Source: Thermodesulfobacteriota bacterium (lineage in GTDB: Bacteria; Desulfobacterota; Desulfobacteria; Desulfobacterales; Desulfosudaceae). Taken from it: DNA of 64,000 bases. Position 1 is the first letter of the stretch; each line of letters opens with the position of its first letter. Positions 27,910-39,809 of the stretch are shown piece after piece. Location of the stretch: the NCBI GenBank assembly GCA_040753795.1, contig JBFMDX010000017.1, positions 1-64,000 of the forward strand, written 5' to 3'. Made by a program: the position numbers and the translations under genes. Below the pieces are notes generated by a model. That model worked only from the letters and a program-made list of their open reading frames with translations. It did not search any database and was not told where the DNA came from.

Positions 27910-30483
27910 TCAGGCGCCGCAGCACCGCTTGTATTTCCTGCCGCTGCCGCAGGGGCAGGGATCATTACGCCCGACCTTTTCTTCCTTCCTCCGGACCGGC
28001 TCTTTTCTGCTGTCATCCTCATCACCGTGGGACAGGGTGAAGTTCTGCTCTTCAGGCTGCATCAGTTCTTCGACCTTTTCGGGACGCTCGATACGGATCC
28101 GGAAAAGAATCATCAGGGTTTCTTCCTTGATCCGCTCGACCATGTCCGAAAACATCCCGAAGGCTTCCCTTTTATAAATGATCAGCGGGTTCTGCTGGGC
28201 GTATCCCCTTAAGCCGATGCCCTCCTTTAAATGGTCCATGGAGAGCAGATGGTCTTTCCAGAGGGCGTCCACCGTCTGCAGCAGCAGCATCTGCTCCAGT
28301 GTTCTCATCTCCGGCGCACCGACCTGTTTTTCCTTTTCCTGATACCGGGCCACGCATTCATCATAAATCAGATCGTTCAGTCCGTCGGCGGTCAACCCCT
28401 CAAGCCGGTTTCCGTCCAGCGCCGGGCGGAAGTTGAATTGCTTGAAGACGGCCTCCGACAGCCCCGGCAGATCCCATTCACCGGGAGGCAGCTTCGGGTC
28501 GGCATAGCTCTCGGCAATTTCACCGGCCTTTTCGCTGATCATTGACAGGATGTAATCCTGAAGATCTTCCCCGTCCAGGGCTTTGCGCCGCTGGCTGTAA
28601 ATCACCTCCCGCTGCTCGTTCATGACATCATCATATTCGAGCAGGTGCTTGCGGATGGTGAAGTTATGGGCTTCCACCTTTTTCTGAGCGTTTTCAATGG
28701 CCCGACTGATCATGCCGTGGGTGATGGGCTCACCGTCCTGCATGCCCAGCGTACTCATGATCCGGATCATGCGCTCGCCGCCGAAAATCCTCAACAGGTC
28801 GTCTTCCAGCGCCAGATAGAAACGGGAGCTGCCGGGATCTCCCTGCCGTCCCGAACGGCCCCGCAACTGGTTGTCGATACGCCGGCTCTCATGCCGTTCC
28901 GTGCCGAGGATATGCAATCCGCCCAGCGCCACCACTCCTTCGCCGAGAACGATATCCGTTCCCCGGCCGGCCATGTTGGTGGAAATGGTCACCGCCCCCT
29001 TCTGGCCGGCATTGGCGACGATTTCCGCTTCCTGGCGGTGACGTTTGGCGTTGAGCACATTGTGCCGGACGCCTTTCTTCTTCAACTGCCGGCTGATCTG
29101 CTCGGAGACGTCGATGGAAACCGTGCCCACCAGCACCGGCTGGCCTTTCTGATGCAGCTCCATGATCTCTTCGATGACAGCCTCATATTTCTCCCTTTTG
29201 CTCCTGAAGATCACATCCGGGTAATCCTTCCGGATCATGGGCTTGTTCGTGGGAATGACCATCACATCCAGGCCGTAAATCTTCTTGAATTCTTCGGCTT
29301 CGGTATCGGCCGTGCCGGTCATGCCGGCCAGCTTGTCATACATGCGGAAATAATTCTGAAACGTGATAGTCGCCAGGGTCTGATTCTCGTTTTCGATTTT
29401 CACGTTTTCCTTGGCTTCGAGGGCCTGGTGCAGGCCTTCGCTGAAGCGCCGACCGGGCATCAGACGGCCGGTGAACTCGTCCACGATTACCACCTGGTTG
29501 TCCTCGGTAACGATGTAGTCTACATCATGTTTAAATAGTTTATGGGCCCTCAGGGCCTGATTGACATGATGGAGCAGTTCAACGTTTTCCGGGCCAAAAA
29601 GATTTTCCACCCCGAAAGCCCGTTCAGCCGCGGCCACGCCGCTTTCGGTCAGCGTCACGCTCCTGGCCTTCTCGTCTATACTGTAGTCTTCCTCTTTCAG
29701 CCCGGGAATGATGTTGTTGGCCTGGTAATAAAGGTTGGTGGATTTTTCGGCCGGCCCGGAAATGATCAGCGGCGTCCGGGCCTCGTCAATCAGGATACTG
29801 TCCACTTCGTCCACGATGGCGAAATTCAATTCTTTCTGCACCAGGGACGCCCTGTAAAACTTCATGTTGTCCCGGAGATAATCAAAACCGAATTCGTTAT
29901 TGGTTCCGTAGGTGATATCCGCCTGATAGGCGGCGATACGGTCCTGATCAGTCATGTCGTGGGTGATCACGCCCACGGACATGCCCAGGAACTGGTAAAT
30001 AGCGCCCATCCACTGGGCATCGCGGGTGGCCAGGTAATCATTGACCGTGACCACATGAACGCCCCGGCCGGTCAGCGCGTTCAGATAAACCGGGAGCGTG
30101 GCGGCCAGTGTTTTCCCTTCACCGGTTTTCATTTCCGCGATCTTTCCCTGATGCAGCACGAAACCGCCGATAAGCTGGACGTCGAAATGGCGCATGCCCA
30201 GGGTTCGTACGGAAGCTTCCCGGACGGTGGCAAACGCCTCCGGCAGCAGATCGTCCAGCGATTCTCCGTCCTGATATCTTTTCTTCAGCAGCGCCGTCTG
30301 CCCCCGGAGGGCTTCGTCCGACATGCCCTTCATGGCCGCTTCCAGGTCGTTGATGGCGGCCACGACGGGTTCGATTTTCTTCAATTCCCGCTCGTTCTGG
30401 CTCCCGAAAAGGGCTACCAGCAGCCTGCCAACACCGCCGAAGAAATCAGCGATCAATTTTTCCAGCCACTCTAAAACCGCCAT
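27910..30483 (-). CDS. secA: Preprotein translocase ATPase SecA
   Basis: An 857-residue motor of the Sec pathway. Seen: N-terminal [10 protein letters not shown], Walker A-type [24 protein letters not shown]-like box [54 protein letters not shown], and the C-terminal zinc-binding tail [17 protein letters not shown], which binds SecB and phospholipids. Length is normal. It follows the M23 peptidase gene in the same direction. Its presence matters for the Sec-exported giant RHS protein in this window, though SecA is universal. Confidence 0.98.
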   Translation of the reverse strand: MAVLEWLEKLIADFFGGVGRLLVALFGSQNERELKKIEPVVAAINDLEAAMKGMSDEALRGQTALLKKRYQDGESLDDLLPEAFATVREASVRTLGMRHFDVQLIGGFVLHQGKIAEMKTGEGKTLAATLPVYLNALTGRGVHVVTVNDYLATRDAQWMGAIYQFLGMSVGVITHDMTDQDRIAAYQADITYGTNNEFGFDYLRDNMKFYRASLVQKELNFAIVDEVDSILIDEARTPLIISGPAEKSTNLYYQANNIIPGLKEEDYSIDEKARSVTLTESGVAAAERAFGVENLFGPENVELLHHVNQALRAHKLFKHDVDYIVTEDNQVVIVDEFTGRLMPGRRFSEGLHQALEAKENVKIENENQTLATITFQNYFRMYDKLAGMTGTADTEAEEFKKIYGLDVMVIPTNKPMIRKDYPDVIFRSKREKYEAVIEEIMELHQKGQPVLVGTVSIDVSEQISRQLKKKGVRHNVLNAKRHRQEAEIVANAGQKGAVTISTNMAGRGTDIVLGEGVVALGGLHILGTERHESRRIDNQLRGRSGRQGDPGSSRFYLALEDDLLRIFGGERMIRIMSTLGMQDGEPITHGMISRAIENAQKKVEAHNFTIRKHLLEYDDVMNEQREVIYSQRRKALDGEDLQDYILSMISEKAGEIAESYADPKLPPGEWDLPGLSEAVFKQFNFRPALDGNRLEGLTADGLNDLIYDECVARYQEKEKQVGAPEMRTLEQMLLLQTVDALWKDHLLSMDHLKEGIGLRGYAQQNPLIIYKREAFGMFSDMVERIKEETLMILFRIRIERPEKVEELMQPEEQNFTLSHGDEDDSRKEPVRRKEEKVGRNDPCPCGSGRKYKRCCGA

Positions 30484-30560
30484 ACGTATTGTCTCCTGAA
30501 GGCACCCGCGTTAATACGCTTCAACCGGCGGGATGCCTGCTTTACCGTGAACTATCCGGA

Positions 30561-31490
30561 CTAATTGAGGATATACGCATCCGGATTGACCGGCATGCTG
30601 TTCACCCGGACTTCATAGTGGAGGTGGGGTCCCGTGGACTGGCCGCTGTTACCGACCGCACCGAGAACCTCTTCCCGCTTCACCCTGTCGCCCTGTTTCT
30701 TCGCACACTCATGCAGGTGACCGTATCGGGTCATCACCCCGCGTCCGTGATCAATAACAATCAGGTTTCCCAGCGCGCCCTGGACCCCGCTGAATATCAC
30801 CTCTCCGTCGGCCGAAGCCATAACGGGAGTACCCGTACCGGCCGCAATGTCCAGACCCTGATGAAATTCCAGTTGACCGGTAAAAGGAGACCGCCTGTTT
30901 TCAAACCGTGAGGTGACCCAGCCGCCGTTAACGGGCCATATGGCCGGGGTTGATGCCAGCATCTGACGTTTATCCTCAAGACAACCCAGCAGGCTGGAAA
31001 AATTTTCCTCCTGGGCTTGAGCCGCCGAGTCCAGCATACGAAGCTGATGGTGCATCTCTCGGAGCAGATCGTTCCGGCTTTCATCGTTAGGGGCCCGGGC
31101 TCCGATATCGCCGGGCGACACCCCGCCCATGCCGGACAGATTGATATTGTCCGGTTGTCCCTTGATATCGGCAATCACCCGGATCTTTTTTTCGAATTCG
31201 TGCAGGCTGAAAAGCTGCGACCGCATGGTATTGATCCGTCCGGCCAGTTCGCTTATCTGCTGCTGCTGCTCACCGAGGGCGTTTTCCTGGGAGGCAATGG
31301 CGTCAGACAGCGCTCGTGCCCGGGACGCTTTCTGGTGAAGGCTGGCGTAGGTAAAAATAATATAGCCGCTGACCAGTATCCCGGCGGCGACAAGAAGCGC
31401 CATCCCCCGCAACGATCTCCTGGTCACGGTAATCTGCTTTGTCCGCTTGCCGGAATGACTGGCGATAAAAATGGTAAGACGATTATTCAT
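30561..31490 (-). CDS. M23-family cell-wall peptidase with coiled coil
   Basis: A 309-residue protein. The start at 31490 (MNNRLTIF) follows GAAGGAACG; an upstream in-frame start lacks a site. A basic stretch and one TM helix (about 25-45: RGMALLVAAGILVSGYIIFTY) are followed by a coiled coil (about 50-110, EQQQQISELAGRINTMRSQL). The C-terminal LytM/M23 domain shows HQGLDIAAGTGTPVMA, the first zinc-ligand segment, and GHLHECAKKQGDRV and GPHLHYEVRVN, the HxH motif. Inner-membrane anchored and facing the periplasm, it is likely an endopeptidase or divisome activator. Catalytic ligands appear intact. Confidence 0.9.
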   Translation of the reverse strand: MNNRLTIFIASHSGKRTKQITVTRRSLRGMALLVAAGILVSGYIIFTYASLHQKASRARALSDAIASQENALGEQQQQISELAGRINTMRSQLFSLHEFEKKIRVIADIKGQPDNINLSGMGGVSPGDIGARAPNDESRNDLLREMHHQLRMLDSAAQAQEENFSSLLGCLEDKRQMLASTPAIWPVNGGWVTSRFENRRSPFTGQLEFHQGLDIAAGTGTPVMASADGEVIFSGVQGALGNLIVIDHGRGVMTRYGHLHECAKKQGDRVKREEVLGAVGNSGQSTGPHLHYEVRVNSMPVNPDAYILN

Positions 31491-31541
31491 CGTTCCTTCG
31501 GCCGGATCAACCCCTTCCGGCAATCAGGTGATTATCAATCT

Positions 31542-32123
31542 TCAGGAAAAGGCATCGGACATGAAAACCGCCCGGGCCTTGACAAAGTAATCAATCCCCG
31601 ACCAGATGGTCAGAGCCACCGCCACCCACAGCACCAGCATCCCCAGGGCATGAAAGTCGATCCCGAAATATTCATAATGGATCAGCAGGGGAATCAGCGT
31701 ACCAATCTGGAAACCGGTCTTCCATTTTCCCCAGAAGGAAGCGGAAATATCCTCTCCCTTACCGGCCAGAATGTTCCGTAAACCCGTCACCGCCAGTTCC
31801 CGGCCGATAATAACGCATACCACCCAGCCGGGAATCAGACCTTCGGCGGTCAGCATGATAAAGGCGCAGGCCGTCAGTATTTTGTCCGCCAGCGGATCCA
31901 TGGCCTTGCCGAACCCGGATATGCGACCGTATTTTCTGGCGAAATATCCATCAAAATAGTCCGTGATGGAGGCGGCGGAAAAAATCAGGGCCGCCAGAAA
32001 AAAGGTGAACCGGTTCATGGGGAACAGCAGCAGGATCACGATCAACGGACCGGCTGCAATGCGGGACATGGTCAGCACGTTGGGGTTGCTCAACATGGCC
32101 ATGAGGCCTGGTTTTTCTGTCAT
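31542..32123 (-). CDS. pgsA: CDP-diacylglycerol--glycerol-3-phosphate 3-phosphatidyltransferase
   Basis: A 193-residue polytopic enzyme of phosphatidylglycerol synthesis. The CDP-alcohol phosphotransferase signature DGxxARxxxxxxxxGxxxDxxxD is complete (DGYFARKYGRISGFGKAMD, then PLAD). The N-terminus SNPNVLTMSRIAAGP is typical of PgsA. Four to six hydrophobic segments are visible. The internal Met at residue 8 is an alternative start. It precedes the M23 peptidase and follows the transaldolase gene on the same strand. Confidence 0.93.
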   Translation of the reverse strand: MTEKPGLMAMLSNPNVLTMSRIAAGPLIVILLLFPMNRFTFFLAALIFSAASITDYFDGYFARKYGRISGFGKAMDPLADKILTACAFIMLTAEGLIPGWVVCVIIGRELAVTGLRNILAGKGEDISASFWGKWKTGFQIGTLIPLLIHYEYFGIDFHALGMLVLWVAVALTIWSGIDYFVKARAVFMSDAFS

Positions 32124-32194
32124 TGGTGGATCTCCTTAACGGGATCTTCTTCTCCCGGCACGGATGCGGCAGTTCGTTTCCGGGACGGACCCGG

Positions 32195-32845
32195 CTATTT
32201 TTTCTTCTTCGATTTTTCCCAGTCCGCCATAAAGGCCTTGATCCCTTTATCCGTCATGGGGTGGGCCGCCAGTTTCTCCAGAACGTTGAACGGAATAGTG
32301 GCGATGTCCGCGCCCAGCAGCGCCGACTCCAGCACATGCAGGGGATTGCGGACACTGGCCACGATGATCTCCGTGTCAAACCCGTAATTATCGTAAATAT
32401 CGACGATCTGCTCCACCAGCGCCATACCGTCGGCCGACAGATCGTCCAGGCGTCCGACAAACGGGCTGACATAAGCGGCGCCGGCTTTGGCGGCCATCAG
32501 GGCCTGAAGCGGAGAAAAAACCAGCGTGACATTGGTGCGGATCCCCTCTTTGGCCAGGGCCTTGACCGCCTTCAACCCGTCCACGGTCATGGGAATCTTG
32601 ATGACGATATTCTCATGGATCTTGGCCAGATCCCGTGCTTCCGTGATCATTCCTTCCGTATCCAGGCTGATGACCTCGGCGCTGATGGGTCCGTCGACGA
32701 CTTTGCAGATCTGCTTGATAATCGTCTTGAAGTCCCCTTTTTCTTTGGCGATCAGAGACGGGTTGGTAGTCACACCGTCCGCCATCCCCATTTTAACGGC
32801 TTCCTTGATTTCGTCGATGTTGGCTGTATCAATAAAAAATTTCAT
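32195..32845 (-). CDS. Transaldolase / fructose-6-phosphate aldolase family (TalC/Fsa type)
   Basis: A 216-residue protein of the short transaldolase subfamily. The N-terminus [17 protein letters not shown] and [13 protein letters not shown] match the family; the Schiff-base Lys is in NIVIKIPMT, and [19 protein letters not shown] and [11 protein letters not shown] follow. Short members act either as transaldolases in the pentose phosphate pathway or as fructose-6-phosphate aldolases. Sequence alone does not decide here, so no symbol is given. The C-terminus ends in a Lys-rich tail. Confidence 0.9.
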   Translation of the reverse strand: MKFFIDTANIDEIKEAVKMGMADGVTTNPSLIAKEKGDFKTIIKQICKVVDGPISAEVISLDTEGMITEARDLAKIHENIVIKIPMTVDGLKAVKALAKEGIRTNVTLVFSPLQALMAAKAGAAYVSPFVGRLDDLSADGMALVEQIVDIYDNYGFDTEIIVASVRNPLHVLESALLGADIATIPFNVLEKLAAHPMTDKGIKAFMADWEKSKKKK

Positions 32846-32921
32846 GAACCATACTCCTTTCTTTATTTAATTCAGACTGCATAAGTTAAAAAGCTGCCGA
32901 GGCCGCCATACCGGCGGTCCC

Positions 32922-33185
32922 TTACTGATGTTCCTCCATAAACCGGTCCCGACAGGCATCCGAGCAGAAATACAGGTCCTCGCCCTTGAATCTTAAATGG
33001 ATGCCGTCTCTTTTCGGAAAATACACCTGGCAACAGGGGTCCTTGACCATGACATCATCGATCTTCGACAAATCTCCGTCACCTCCCCCTAAAGGCGGCT
33101 TGGGCTGAAGGGCCGACAGCCACATCCGGGTCACCTTGGCCACCAGAACCATAATGCCAATAAACGCCAGAAATCGCAGAATCAT
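32922..33185 (-). CDS. Small membrane-anchored YHS/TRASH-like metal-binding protein
   Basis: An 87-residue protein: one N-terminal TM helix (FLAFIGIMVLVAKVTRMWL), a short Gly/Asp linker, then a MVKDPCCQVYFPKRDG segment and LYFCSDACRDRFMEEH. The C-terminal CSDACxxxF pattern with the upstream Cys pair is that of YHS/TRASH domains, which bind metals such as copper or sense them. The start overlaps the folK stop by 4 bases (ATGA-type), so translation is coupled. Substrate metal is unknown. Confidence 0.7.
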   Translation of the reverse strand: MILRFLAFIGIMVLVAKVTRMWLSALQPKPPLGGGDGDLSKIDDVMVKDPCCQVYFPKRDGIHLRFKGEDLYFCSDACRDRFMEEHQ

Positions 33186-33679
33186 TCATACACCCGCACT
33201 TCCTGCCCCTGTTCATCCAGCATGTCAAACAATTGCTGCACATTTTTTTTATAAACGGGATGCTCCACCGTCGGGTCAATATCGCAGAACGGCCGCAGGA
33301 CAAAACCCCGCTGGTGCATTCTCGGATGAGGCAACACCAGTCTGTCGGAATTGATCACCCGGTCCTCATAAAAGAGGATATCCAGATCCAGCACCCGCGG
33401 TCCGAACCGGATCTTCTGCTCCGCCCGGCCCGACTCGCGTTCAATCTTCTTTAATACGCTCAGCAACTCAAACGGTTCCAGGGTGGTGCTGATTTTGACC
33501 ATGGCGTTGACAAACCACGGCTGATCCAGATAATCCACCGGTTCGGTCCAGAACAGCTTGGACCGGCTGATCACTTCTATCCCGTCCACGGCGGCAATCG
33601 CCGCCATGGCGCTGCTGCAGTTTTCCGCCCGGTCGCCGACATTGGAACCAATGGAAATATAGGCAATATGCCGCATCAT
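33182..33679 (-). CDS. folK: 2-amino-4-hydroxy-6-hydroxymethyldihydropteridine pyrophosphokinase
   Basis: A 165-residue enzyme of folate synthesis that pyrophosphorylates 6-hydroxymethyl-7,8-dihydropterin. Motifs: AYISIGSNVGDRAEN (pterin site), SKLFWTEPVDYLDQPWFVNAMVKI, and LDLDILFYEDRVINSDRLVLPHPRMHQRGFVLRPFCDI. The start at 33679 overlaps the stop of the upstream lipoprotein gene by one base (TGATG), with a G-run nine bases before it as ribosome site. No other folate gene is adjacent. Confidence 0.95.
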   Translation of the reverse strand: MMRHIAYISIGSNVGDRAENCSSAMAAIAAVDGIEVISRSKLFWTEPVDYLDQPWFVNAMVKISTTLEPFELLSVLKKIERESGRAEQKIRFGPRVLDLDILFYEDRVINSDRLVLPHPRMHQRGFVLRPFCDIDPTVEHPVYKKNVQQLFDMLDEQGQEVRVYE

Positions 33680-34194
33680 CAATTCCCCCCCGGACAGTTA
33701 ATCTCGACTTTATCCGACTTGGGTCCGGCCACGCCTTTTTTCGAATAGGTCACCACATAAAAAGAAAAAAGGCCCTGCCCGTCAACCGTCACCCGGAAGA
33801 AGCCCTGCAGATCGCCCTGATCATTCACCGTCATCTCCCAGGCGGAAAGCGTGGCGACCGGCTCATAGTTTAGCGGGCAGGACGGGCAGTCTTCAATATG
33901 GCTGGCCCGGAACACAACCATTTCAGACAATCCCTTCTCCCTCTCACGGCGCCCGTCCGGGACAACCCAGGACAGATTGACGGCTCCGGCGTCAAAACGG
34001 GCGCCTACCCCTTTTGCCGCCGCCGGGATATATGCATCCGGCGGCACGGGCAGCAGTTTGCGTCCGCAGGAGAAAAAAACGCAAGCCATGAGCAGGCCCG
34101 TACACAGCATCAGGCCGGCCCGATTTCCGGAAAGCAGAAACGGTTTATTCCTCTTCAAGGTCTTTTTCCGCCTCCGCGATCCGGTCCAGCACAC
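33679..34194 (-). CDS. Lipoprotein with Fn3-like domain
   Basis: Up to 171 residues as drawn, but the first residues overlap the argH 3' end and the true start is uncertain. A TTG at 34158 (KRNKPFLLSGNRAGLMLCTG after initiator) or the ATG at 34110 would both give a proper lipoprotein signal ending LLMACVFFSC. The mature part has a proline-rich neck (RKLLPVPPDAYIPAA) and one Fn3-like beta-sandwich (VGARFDAGAVNLSWVVPDG, FRVTVDGQGLFSFYVVTY). Similar Fn3 lipoproteins commonly follow argH in Deltaproteobacteria (from memory; not checked). Function unknown. Confidence 0.7.
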   Translation of the reverse strand: MCWTGSRRRKKTLKRNKPFLLSGNRAGLMLCTGLLMACVFFSCGRKLLPVPPDAYIPAAAKGVGARFDAGAVNLSWVVPDGRREREKGLSEMVVFRASHIEDCPSCPLNYEPVATLSAWEMTVNDQGDLQGFFRVTVDGQGLFSFYVVTYSKKGVAGPKSDKVEINCPGGN

Positions 34195-35527
34195 CGCTTC
34201 TGGCGGTGCCGCCGTAAGTGTTTCTCGTGTCCGTCACCCGTTCCAGTCCAAGGACGTCATACACATCCCGGTCAAAATGTTCGGAAAACCGTTTCAGTTC
34301 ATCCAGGGCCAATTCCTGCAGCTCGCACCCCTTCTCAATAGCGGCGGCCACCGCTTTGCCGGCAAGGGCGTGCGCTTCCCGGAAGGGGAGCCCCTTGCCG
34401 ACGAGATAGTCGGCCATATCGGTGGCGTTCAGGAATCCGGCGGCGGCGGCCCGGCGCATCATTTCCCGGTTGATGGTGATATTGTCCAGCATCCGGGCGC
34501 CGATGTCGATGCAGGCGGCCAGGGTATCCACGGCATCAAACAGCGGCGGCTTGTCCTCCTGCATGTCCCGGTTGTAGGCCAGCGGCAGGGACTTCATGGT
34601 GGTCAGCAGCGCCACCAGGGCGCCGTATACCCGGCCGGTCTTTCCCCGGATCAGTTCCGGGATGTCGGGGTTCTTCTTCTGGGGCATGATGCTGCTGCCC
34701 GTGGCAAAGGCGTCCGAAAACGAGATGAACCTGAATTCCGACGACGCCCAGAGGATCATCTCCTCGGCCAGCCTCGAAAAATGCATCATGCAGATGCTGG
34801 CGTCCGCCAGGAACTCGATGACAAAATCCCGGTCCGACACGGCGTCCATGCTGTTGGCCGACACCCCCTCAAACCCCAGGAGTGAGGCCACGTACACCCG
34901 GTCCAGGGGATAAGTGGTCCCGGCCAGGGCGGCGCTGCCCAGGGGCATGACGTTGATCCGCCGCAGGCAGTCGCGGAAACGTTGGCCATCCCGGGAGAAC
35001 ATCTCGTAATAGGCCATCAGGTGATGGGCCAGCCGCACCGGCTGGGCCCTCTGCAGGTGAGTGTACCCGGGCATGATCACGTCAATGTGATCCCGGGCCA
35101 TGGCCACGATTTTGCGCCGCAGGGCCTTCAACCCCTCAATCATGTTCCCGGTCTCTTCCCGCAGCCACAGCCGGACGTCAACGGCCACCTGATCGTTCCG
35201 GCTGCGGCCCGTGTGCAATTTCCCGGCCACGGGGCCGATCCGCTCCGTCAGGGCGGCCTCGATATTCATGTGCACGTCTTCCAGGGCATCGGAAAACATA
35301 AACCGGCCGGCGTCCATATCCTTTTCGATGGCTTCCATCCCCTCGATGATGGCGGCCGCTTCCTGATCGGTGATGACCTTCTGCCGGGCCAGCATGCGAC
35401 AGTGGGCGATACTCCCCCGGATGTCCCATCGGGCCAGGCGACGATCGGTGTCGATCGAGGCCGTAAACAGTTCCACCGCCCGGTCGGTCTTCTCAGAGAA
35501 CCTGCCGCTCCATGGTTTATCTGCCAT
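34145..35527 (-). CDS. argH: Argininosuccinate lyase
   Basis: A 460-residue enzyme that splits argininosuccinate to arginine and fumarate, the last step of arginine synthesis. The start MADKPWSGRFSEKTDRAVELF at 35527 follows GAGGTGGGG. Signature GSSIMPQKKNPDIPELIRGK is intact, as are HTGRSRNDQVAVDVRLWLR and THLQRAQPVRLAHH. It is downstream of argG with an 11-base gap, last of the argBDFGH run. Confidence 0.97.
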   Translation of the reverse strand: MADKPWSGRFSEKTDRAVELFTASIDTDRRLARWDIRGSIAHCRMLARQKVITDQEAAAIIEGMEAIEKDMDAGRFMFSDALEDVHMNIEAALTERIGPVAGKLHTGRSRNDQVAVDVRLWLREETGNMIEGLKALRRKIVAMARDHIDVIMPGYTHLQRAQPVRLAHHLMAYYEMFSRDGQRFRDCLRRINVMPLGSAALAGTTYPLDRVYVASLLGFEGVSANSMDAVSDRDFVIEFLADASICMMHFSRLAEEMILWASSEFRFISFSDAFATGSSIMPQKKNPDIPELIRGKTGRVYGALVALLTTMKSLPLAYNRDMQEDKPPLFDAVDTLAACIDIGARMLDNITINREMMRRAAAAGFLNATDMADYLVGKGLPFREAHALAGKAVAAAIEKGCELQELALDELKRFSEHFDRDVYDVLGLERVTDTRNTYGGTARSGVLDRIAEAEKDLEEE

Positions 35528-35538
35528 ACCCCACCTCA

Positions 35539-36734
<1,196 letters not shown>

Positions 36735-36738
<4 letters not shown>

Positions 36739-37676
36739 CGCTTTTCTCCTCTTCTTTTCATATTGTTTTCGATCAGCCATTTCAGGATGGCCTTGTGCAT
36801 GTGGAGCTTGTTTTCCGCCTGGTCCCAGACAATGGAACGGTCTCCCTCCAGCACCTCGTCGGTGATCTCCTCGCCCCGGTGGGCGGGCAGGCAGTGCATG
36901 ACCACGACATCGGCCGCGGCCCGGGAGACCAGGGCACCATCCAGCTGGAAGCCGGCGAACGCCTTAAGCCGCTCGGCCCGTTCATCTTCCTGGCCCATGC
37001 TGGCCCAGACATCAGTGTAAAGGACATCAGCCCCGCGGACCGCCTCCGCCGGATCGGCGGCCACGGAAATGGTTCCCGAACCTCCGCTCCGGGCCGCGGC
37101 CAGGACACCCGCGTCAGGCTGATACCCTTCCGGGCAGGCCAGTACGAGGCTGAAGCCCAGCACCGCGCAGGCATTGATCCAGGAGTTGGCCACGTTGTTG
37201 CCGTCCCCCACCCAGACGATCTTCAGCCCTTCCCAGCCGCCTTTATGCTCGATGATGGTAAGCAGATCGCTCAATACCTGGCAGGGATGATGCTTGTCAC
37301 TCAAGGCGTTGATGATCGGTATGTCGGCGTACTGCGCGTACTCCTCGATGAGTTCCTGGGAATAGGTCCGGATGGCCAGGGCGTCGATGTAGCCGGACAG
37401 GACCCGGGCCGTGTCCCTGACCGGCTCGTCCCGGGCGACCTGCATATCCCCGGAGCTCATGTAGATCACCGATCCGCCGAGTTGATTCATGGCGGCTTCA
37501 AAGGAGACCCGCGTCCGGGTGGAGTGTTTGTCGAACACCAGCCCCAGCACCCGTCCCCGCAGAAAACCGTCGACAATACCCTTCCGGTATCTTGCCTTCA
37601 ACTCCGCGGCCAGGGCGAACAGATCGCTCATGCCCTGGCGGGTTAATTCGGTCAGCGTTAAAATATCTTTTATCAC
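36735..37676 (-). CDS. argF: Ornithine carbamoyltransferase
   Basis: About 313 residues from the GTG at 37676 ([14 protein letters not shown] after initiator; GAGG five bases upstream); an earlier GTG at 37697 would add seven residues. Carbamoyl-phosphate motif [17 protein letters not shown], the [12 protein letters not shown] block, DGNNVANSW and ornithine-loop [11 protein letters not shown] are all present. It converts ornithine to citrulline. It lies between argD and argG in the same direction. Confidence 0.96.
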
Positions 37677-37694
37677 CACACCCTCTTTGCTTTG

Positions 37695-37730
37695 CACCTT
37701 GAGCCCTACACCTTAAACCTTAAACCCTTA
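37695..37730. repeat. Short imperfect CCTTAAA-type repeat at the argD/argF junction
   Basis: CACCTTGAGCCCTACACCTT is followed by AAACCTTAAACCC, a degenerate repeat of CCTTAAA/CCTTGAG units. The argD stop codon lies inside it. Such AT/CCTT strings recur between genes in many Deltaproteobacterial genomes, which I state from memory only. It leaves no obvious ribosome site for the longer argF form. Confidence 0.4.
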
Positions 37731-38915
37731 TTTCCCTTCCCCCAGCACCTGATCCAGGCAGGCGATCAGGCCGTCGATCTCCTCCTTTGAGACGATCAGC
37801 GGGGGCACGAAGCGCAGCACCTTGTTCTGAATGCAGTTGATGATGTAGCCTTTCTCCAGGCAGGCCTTGACGATCGGCGCGCCTTCGCAGGAAAGTTCCA
37901 TCCCGATCAGCAGACCCAGGCCCCGCACATCCTTTACTACCGCGTGCTTTGCTTTCAGGGACAGCAGCCGACCCTTGAAGTACTCTCCCGTTGTCCGGCA
38001 CTTTTCCAGCAGCCCGTCCCGCTCGATGCACTTTAACACCGCCAGTGACGCGGCGCAGATGGTCGGCGTGCCGCCGAACGTCGAAGCATGCGAGCCGTGG
38101 GAAAAAGCAGACGCCACCTTCTCTGTCGCCAGCATGGCGCCGATGGGCAGGCCGTTGCCCAGGGCCTTGGCCAGGGTCATGATGTCCGGGCTGACGCCGG
38201 AATGCTCGTAGGCGAAAAGTTTTCCCGTCCGGCCGATGCCGGTCTGGACCTCGTCGTAAATCAGCAGGGCGCCGTGCTCATCACACATCCGCCGGACCTT
38301 TTCCAGGTATCCGGGATCCGGGCAGATCACCCCACCCTCCCCCTGGATCGGCTCCAGCATGACCGCGCAGGTGTCCGGCGTCATCCGGGCGGCCAGGGCC
38401 TCCGGGTCGTTGAAGGGGACATACTCAAACCCGGGCAGCAGGGGCTCGAACCCGTCCTGGATCTTTTTCTGGCCGGTGGCGGCCAATGACCCCAGGGTCC
38501 GGCCATGAAAGGACTGCTTCATGGTAATGATGTTGTGGCGCTTTTCTTCCTTGACGGAAAAGTATTTCCGGGCCAGCTTGATGGCGGCCTCGTTGGCCTC
38601 GGTCCCGCTGTTGCAGAAAAAGACCCGGTCGGCGAAACTTCTCTCCACCAGCCAGGAGGCCAGCTCGATCTGCGGCAGGGTGTAGAACAGGTTGGACACA
38701 TGCATCAGCTGCCCGGCCTGCCGGCACAGCGCTTCGGCCACATCAGGGTGGGCGTGGCCCAGGCTGCAGACGGCGATTCCCGCCAGAAAATCGGTATATG
38801 ATTTTCCGTCCGCGTCCCAGAGGGTGCAACCCTCGCCTTTTACGAATACCAGCGGCATCCGGTTGTAAGTCCGCGCCAGAACCGACTCCGCTTTTGCTTT
38901 TATTGCTTCGCTCAT
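37728..38915 (-). CDS. argD: Acetylornithine aminotransferase
   Basis: A 395-residue class III PLP aminotransferase converting N-acetylglutamate semialdehyde to N-acetylornithine. Motifs: [74 protein letters not shown], the PLP Lys in [17 protein letters not shown], and [19 protein letters not shown]. Some family members also act on succinyldiaminopimelate for lysine synthesis; context favours arginine. It follows argB with a 4-base overlap. Confidence 0.96.
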   Translation of the reverse strand: MSEAIKAKAESVLARTYNRMPLVFVKGEGCTLWDADGKSYTDFLAGIAVCSLGHAHPDVAEALCRQAGQLMHVSNLFYTLPQIELASWLVERSFADRVFFCNSGTEANEAAIKLARKYFSVKEEKRHNIITMKQSFHGRTLGSLAATGQKKIQDGFEPLLPGFEYVPFNDPEALAARMTPDTCAVMLEPIQGEGGVICPDPGYLEKVRRMCDEHGALLIYDEVQTGIGRTGKLFAYEHSGVSPDIMTLAKALGNGLPIGAMLATEKVASAFSHGSHASTFGGTPTICAASLAVLKCIERDGLLEKCRTTGEYFKGRLLSLKAKHAVVKDVRGLGLLIGMELSCEGAPIVKACLEKGYIINCIQNKVLRFVPPLIVSKEEIDGLIACLDQVLGEGK

Positions 38916-39787
38916 TTTGTCACTTCCGTTCCTATGCCCTGATCGGTGAACAGTTCCAGCAGGACCGCGTGACGCCGGGTCCCGTTGATGATCTGGACCT
39001 TTTCCACGCCGCTCTCGATGGCGGCCAGGGCGTATTCGATTTTGGGGATCATACCCCCGGTAACTGATTTATCGGCGATCATGTCGCGAATGGTGGCCGC
39101 GTCAATGGATGAAATCAGTTTCTTGTTCTTATCCAGGACGCCGTCCACGTCCGTCAGCAGAATCAGGCGGCCGGCCGACAGGGCCCCGGCCATCCGGGAG
39201 GCCACCAAATCGGCGTTGATATTGAATGTTTCTCCGTTTTTACCCGTACCGATGGGCGCGATGACCGGGATAAAGCCCTGGCGGGTCAGGGTGTCGATCA
39301 CCGCCGGCGAAATGGCCGTGACGTCACCGACCAGCCCCGGGTCGAGGATTTCCGGCGGAGAGCCCCCTTCCGGTTCGCTGATGATGGTCAGCTTGGTGGC
39401 GGAGATCAGACCGCCGTCCTTGCCGCTCAACCCCACGGCCTTGCCGCCGCACTGGTTGATCTGGGCCACGATGGACTTGTTCACCTTGCCGCCCAGCACC
39501 ATCTCGACCACATCCATGGTGGCCTCGTCGGTATAGCGCATACCCCGGACAAAACTGGACTCGATCCCCATCTTTTTTAAAACGGAATTGATCTGAGGCC
39601 CGCCCCCGTGTACGATCACCGGATTGATGCCGATGAATTTGAGCAGGGTCATATCCCGGGCAAAATCGATTTTCAGCTGCTCGTCCACCATGGCATGGCC
39701 GCCGTACTTGACCACGATGGTCATGCCCGAAAACCGCCGGATATAGGGCAGCGACTCAATCAATATATCCGCAACACTGGGTTCCAT
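38912..39787 (-). CDS. argB: Acetylglutamate kinase
   Basis: A 291-residue kinase for the second step of arginine synthesis. [20 protein letters not shown] and [20 protein letters not shown] form the phosphate and acetylglutamate sites; [20 protein letters not shown] and the end [20 protein letters not shown] are typical. An N-terminal helix of about 20 residues ([18 protein letters not shown]) precedes the catalytic core; that element is characteristic of hexameric, arginine-inhibited forms, so feedback control is likely (inference). Confidence 0.96.
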   Translation of the reverse strand: MEPSVADILIESLPYIRRFSGMTIVVKYGGHAMVDEQLKIDFARDMTLLKFIGINPVIVHGGGPQINSVLKKMGIESSFVRGMRYTDEATMDVVEMVLGGKVNKSIVAQINQCGGKAVGLSGKDGGLISATKLTIISEPEGGSPPEILDPGLVGDVTAISPAVIDTLTRQGFIPVIAPIGTGKNGETFNINADLVASRMAGALSAGRLILLTDVDGVLDKNKKLISSIDAATIRDMIADKSVTGGMIPKIEYALAAIESGVEKVQIINGTRRHAVLLELFTDQGIGTEVTK

Positions 39788-39809
39788 TATTTCCCTCTTT
39801 CCCGGCCGG

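Noticed and set aside
27695-27925. 76-codon frame between clpS and secA
   Set aside because: No ribosome site, no recognisable family, and it overlaps the secA 3' end in another frame.
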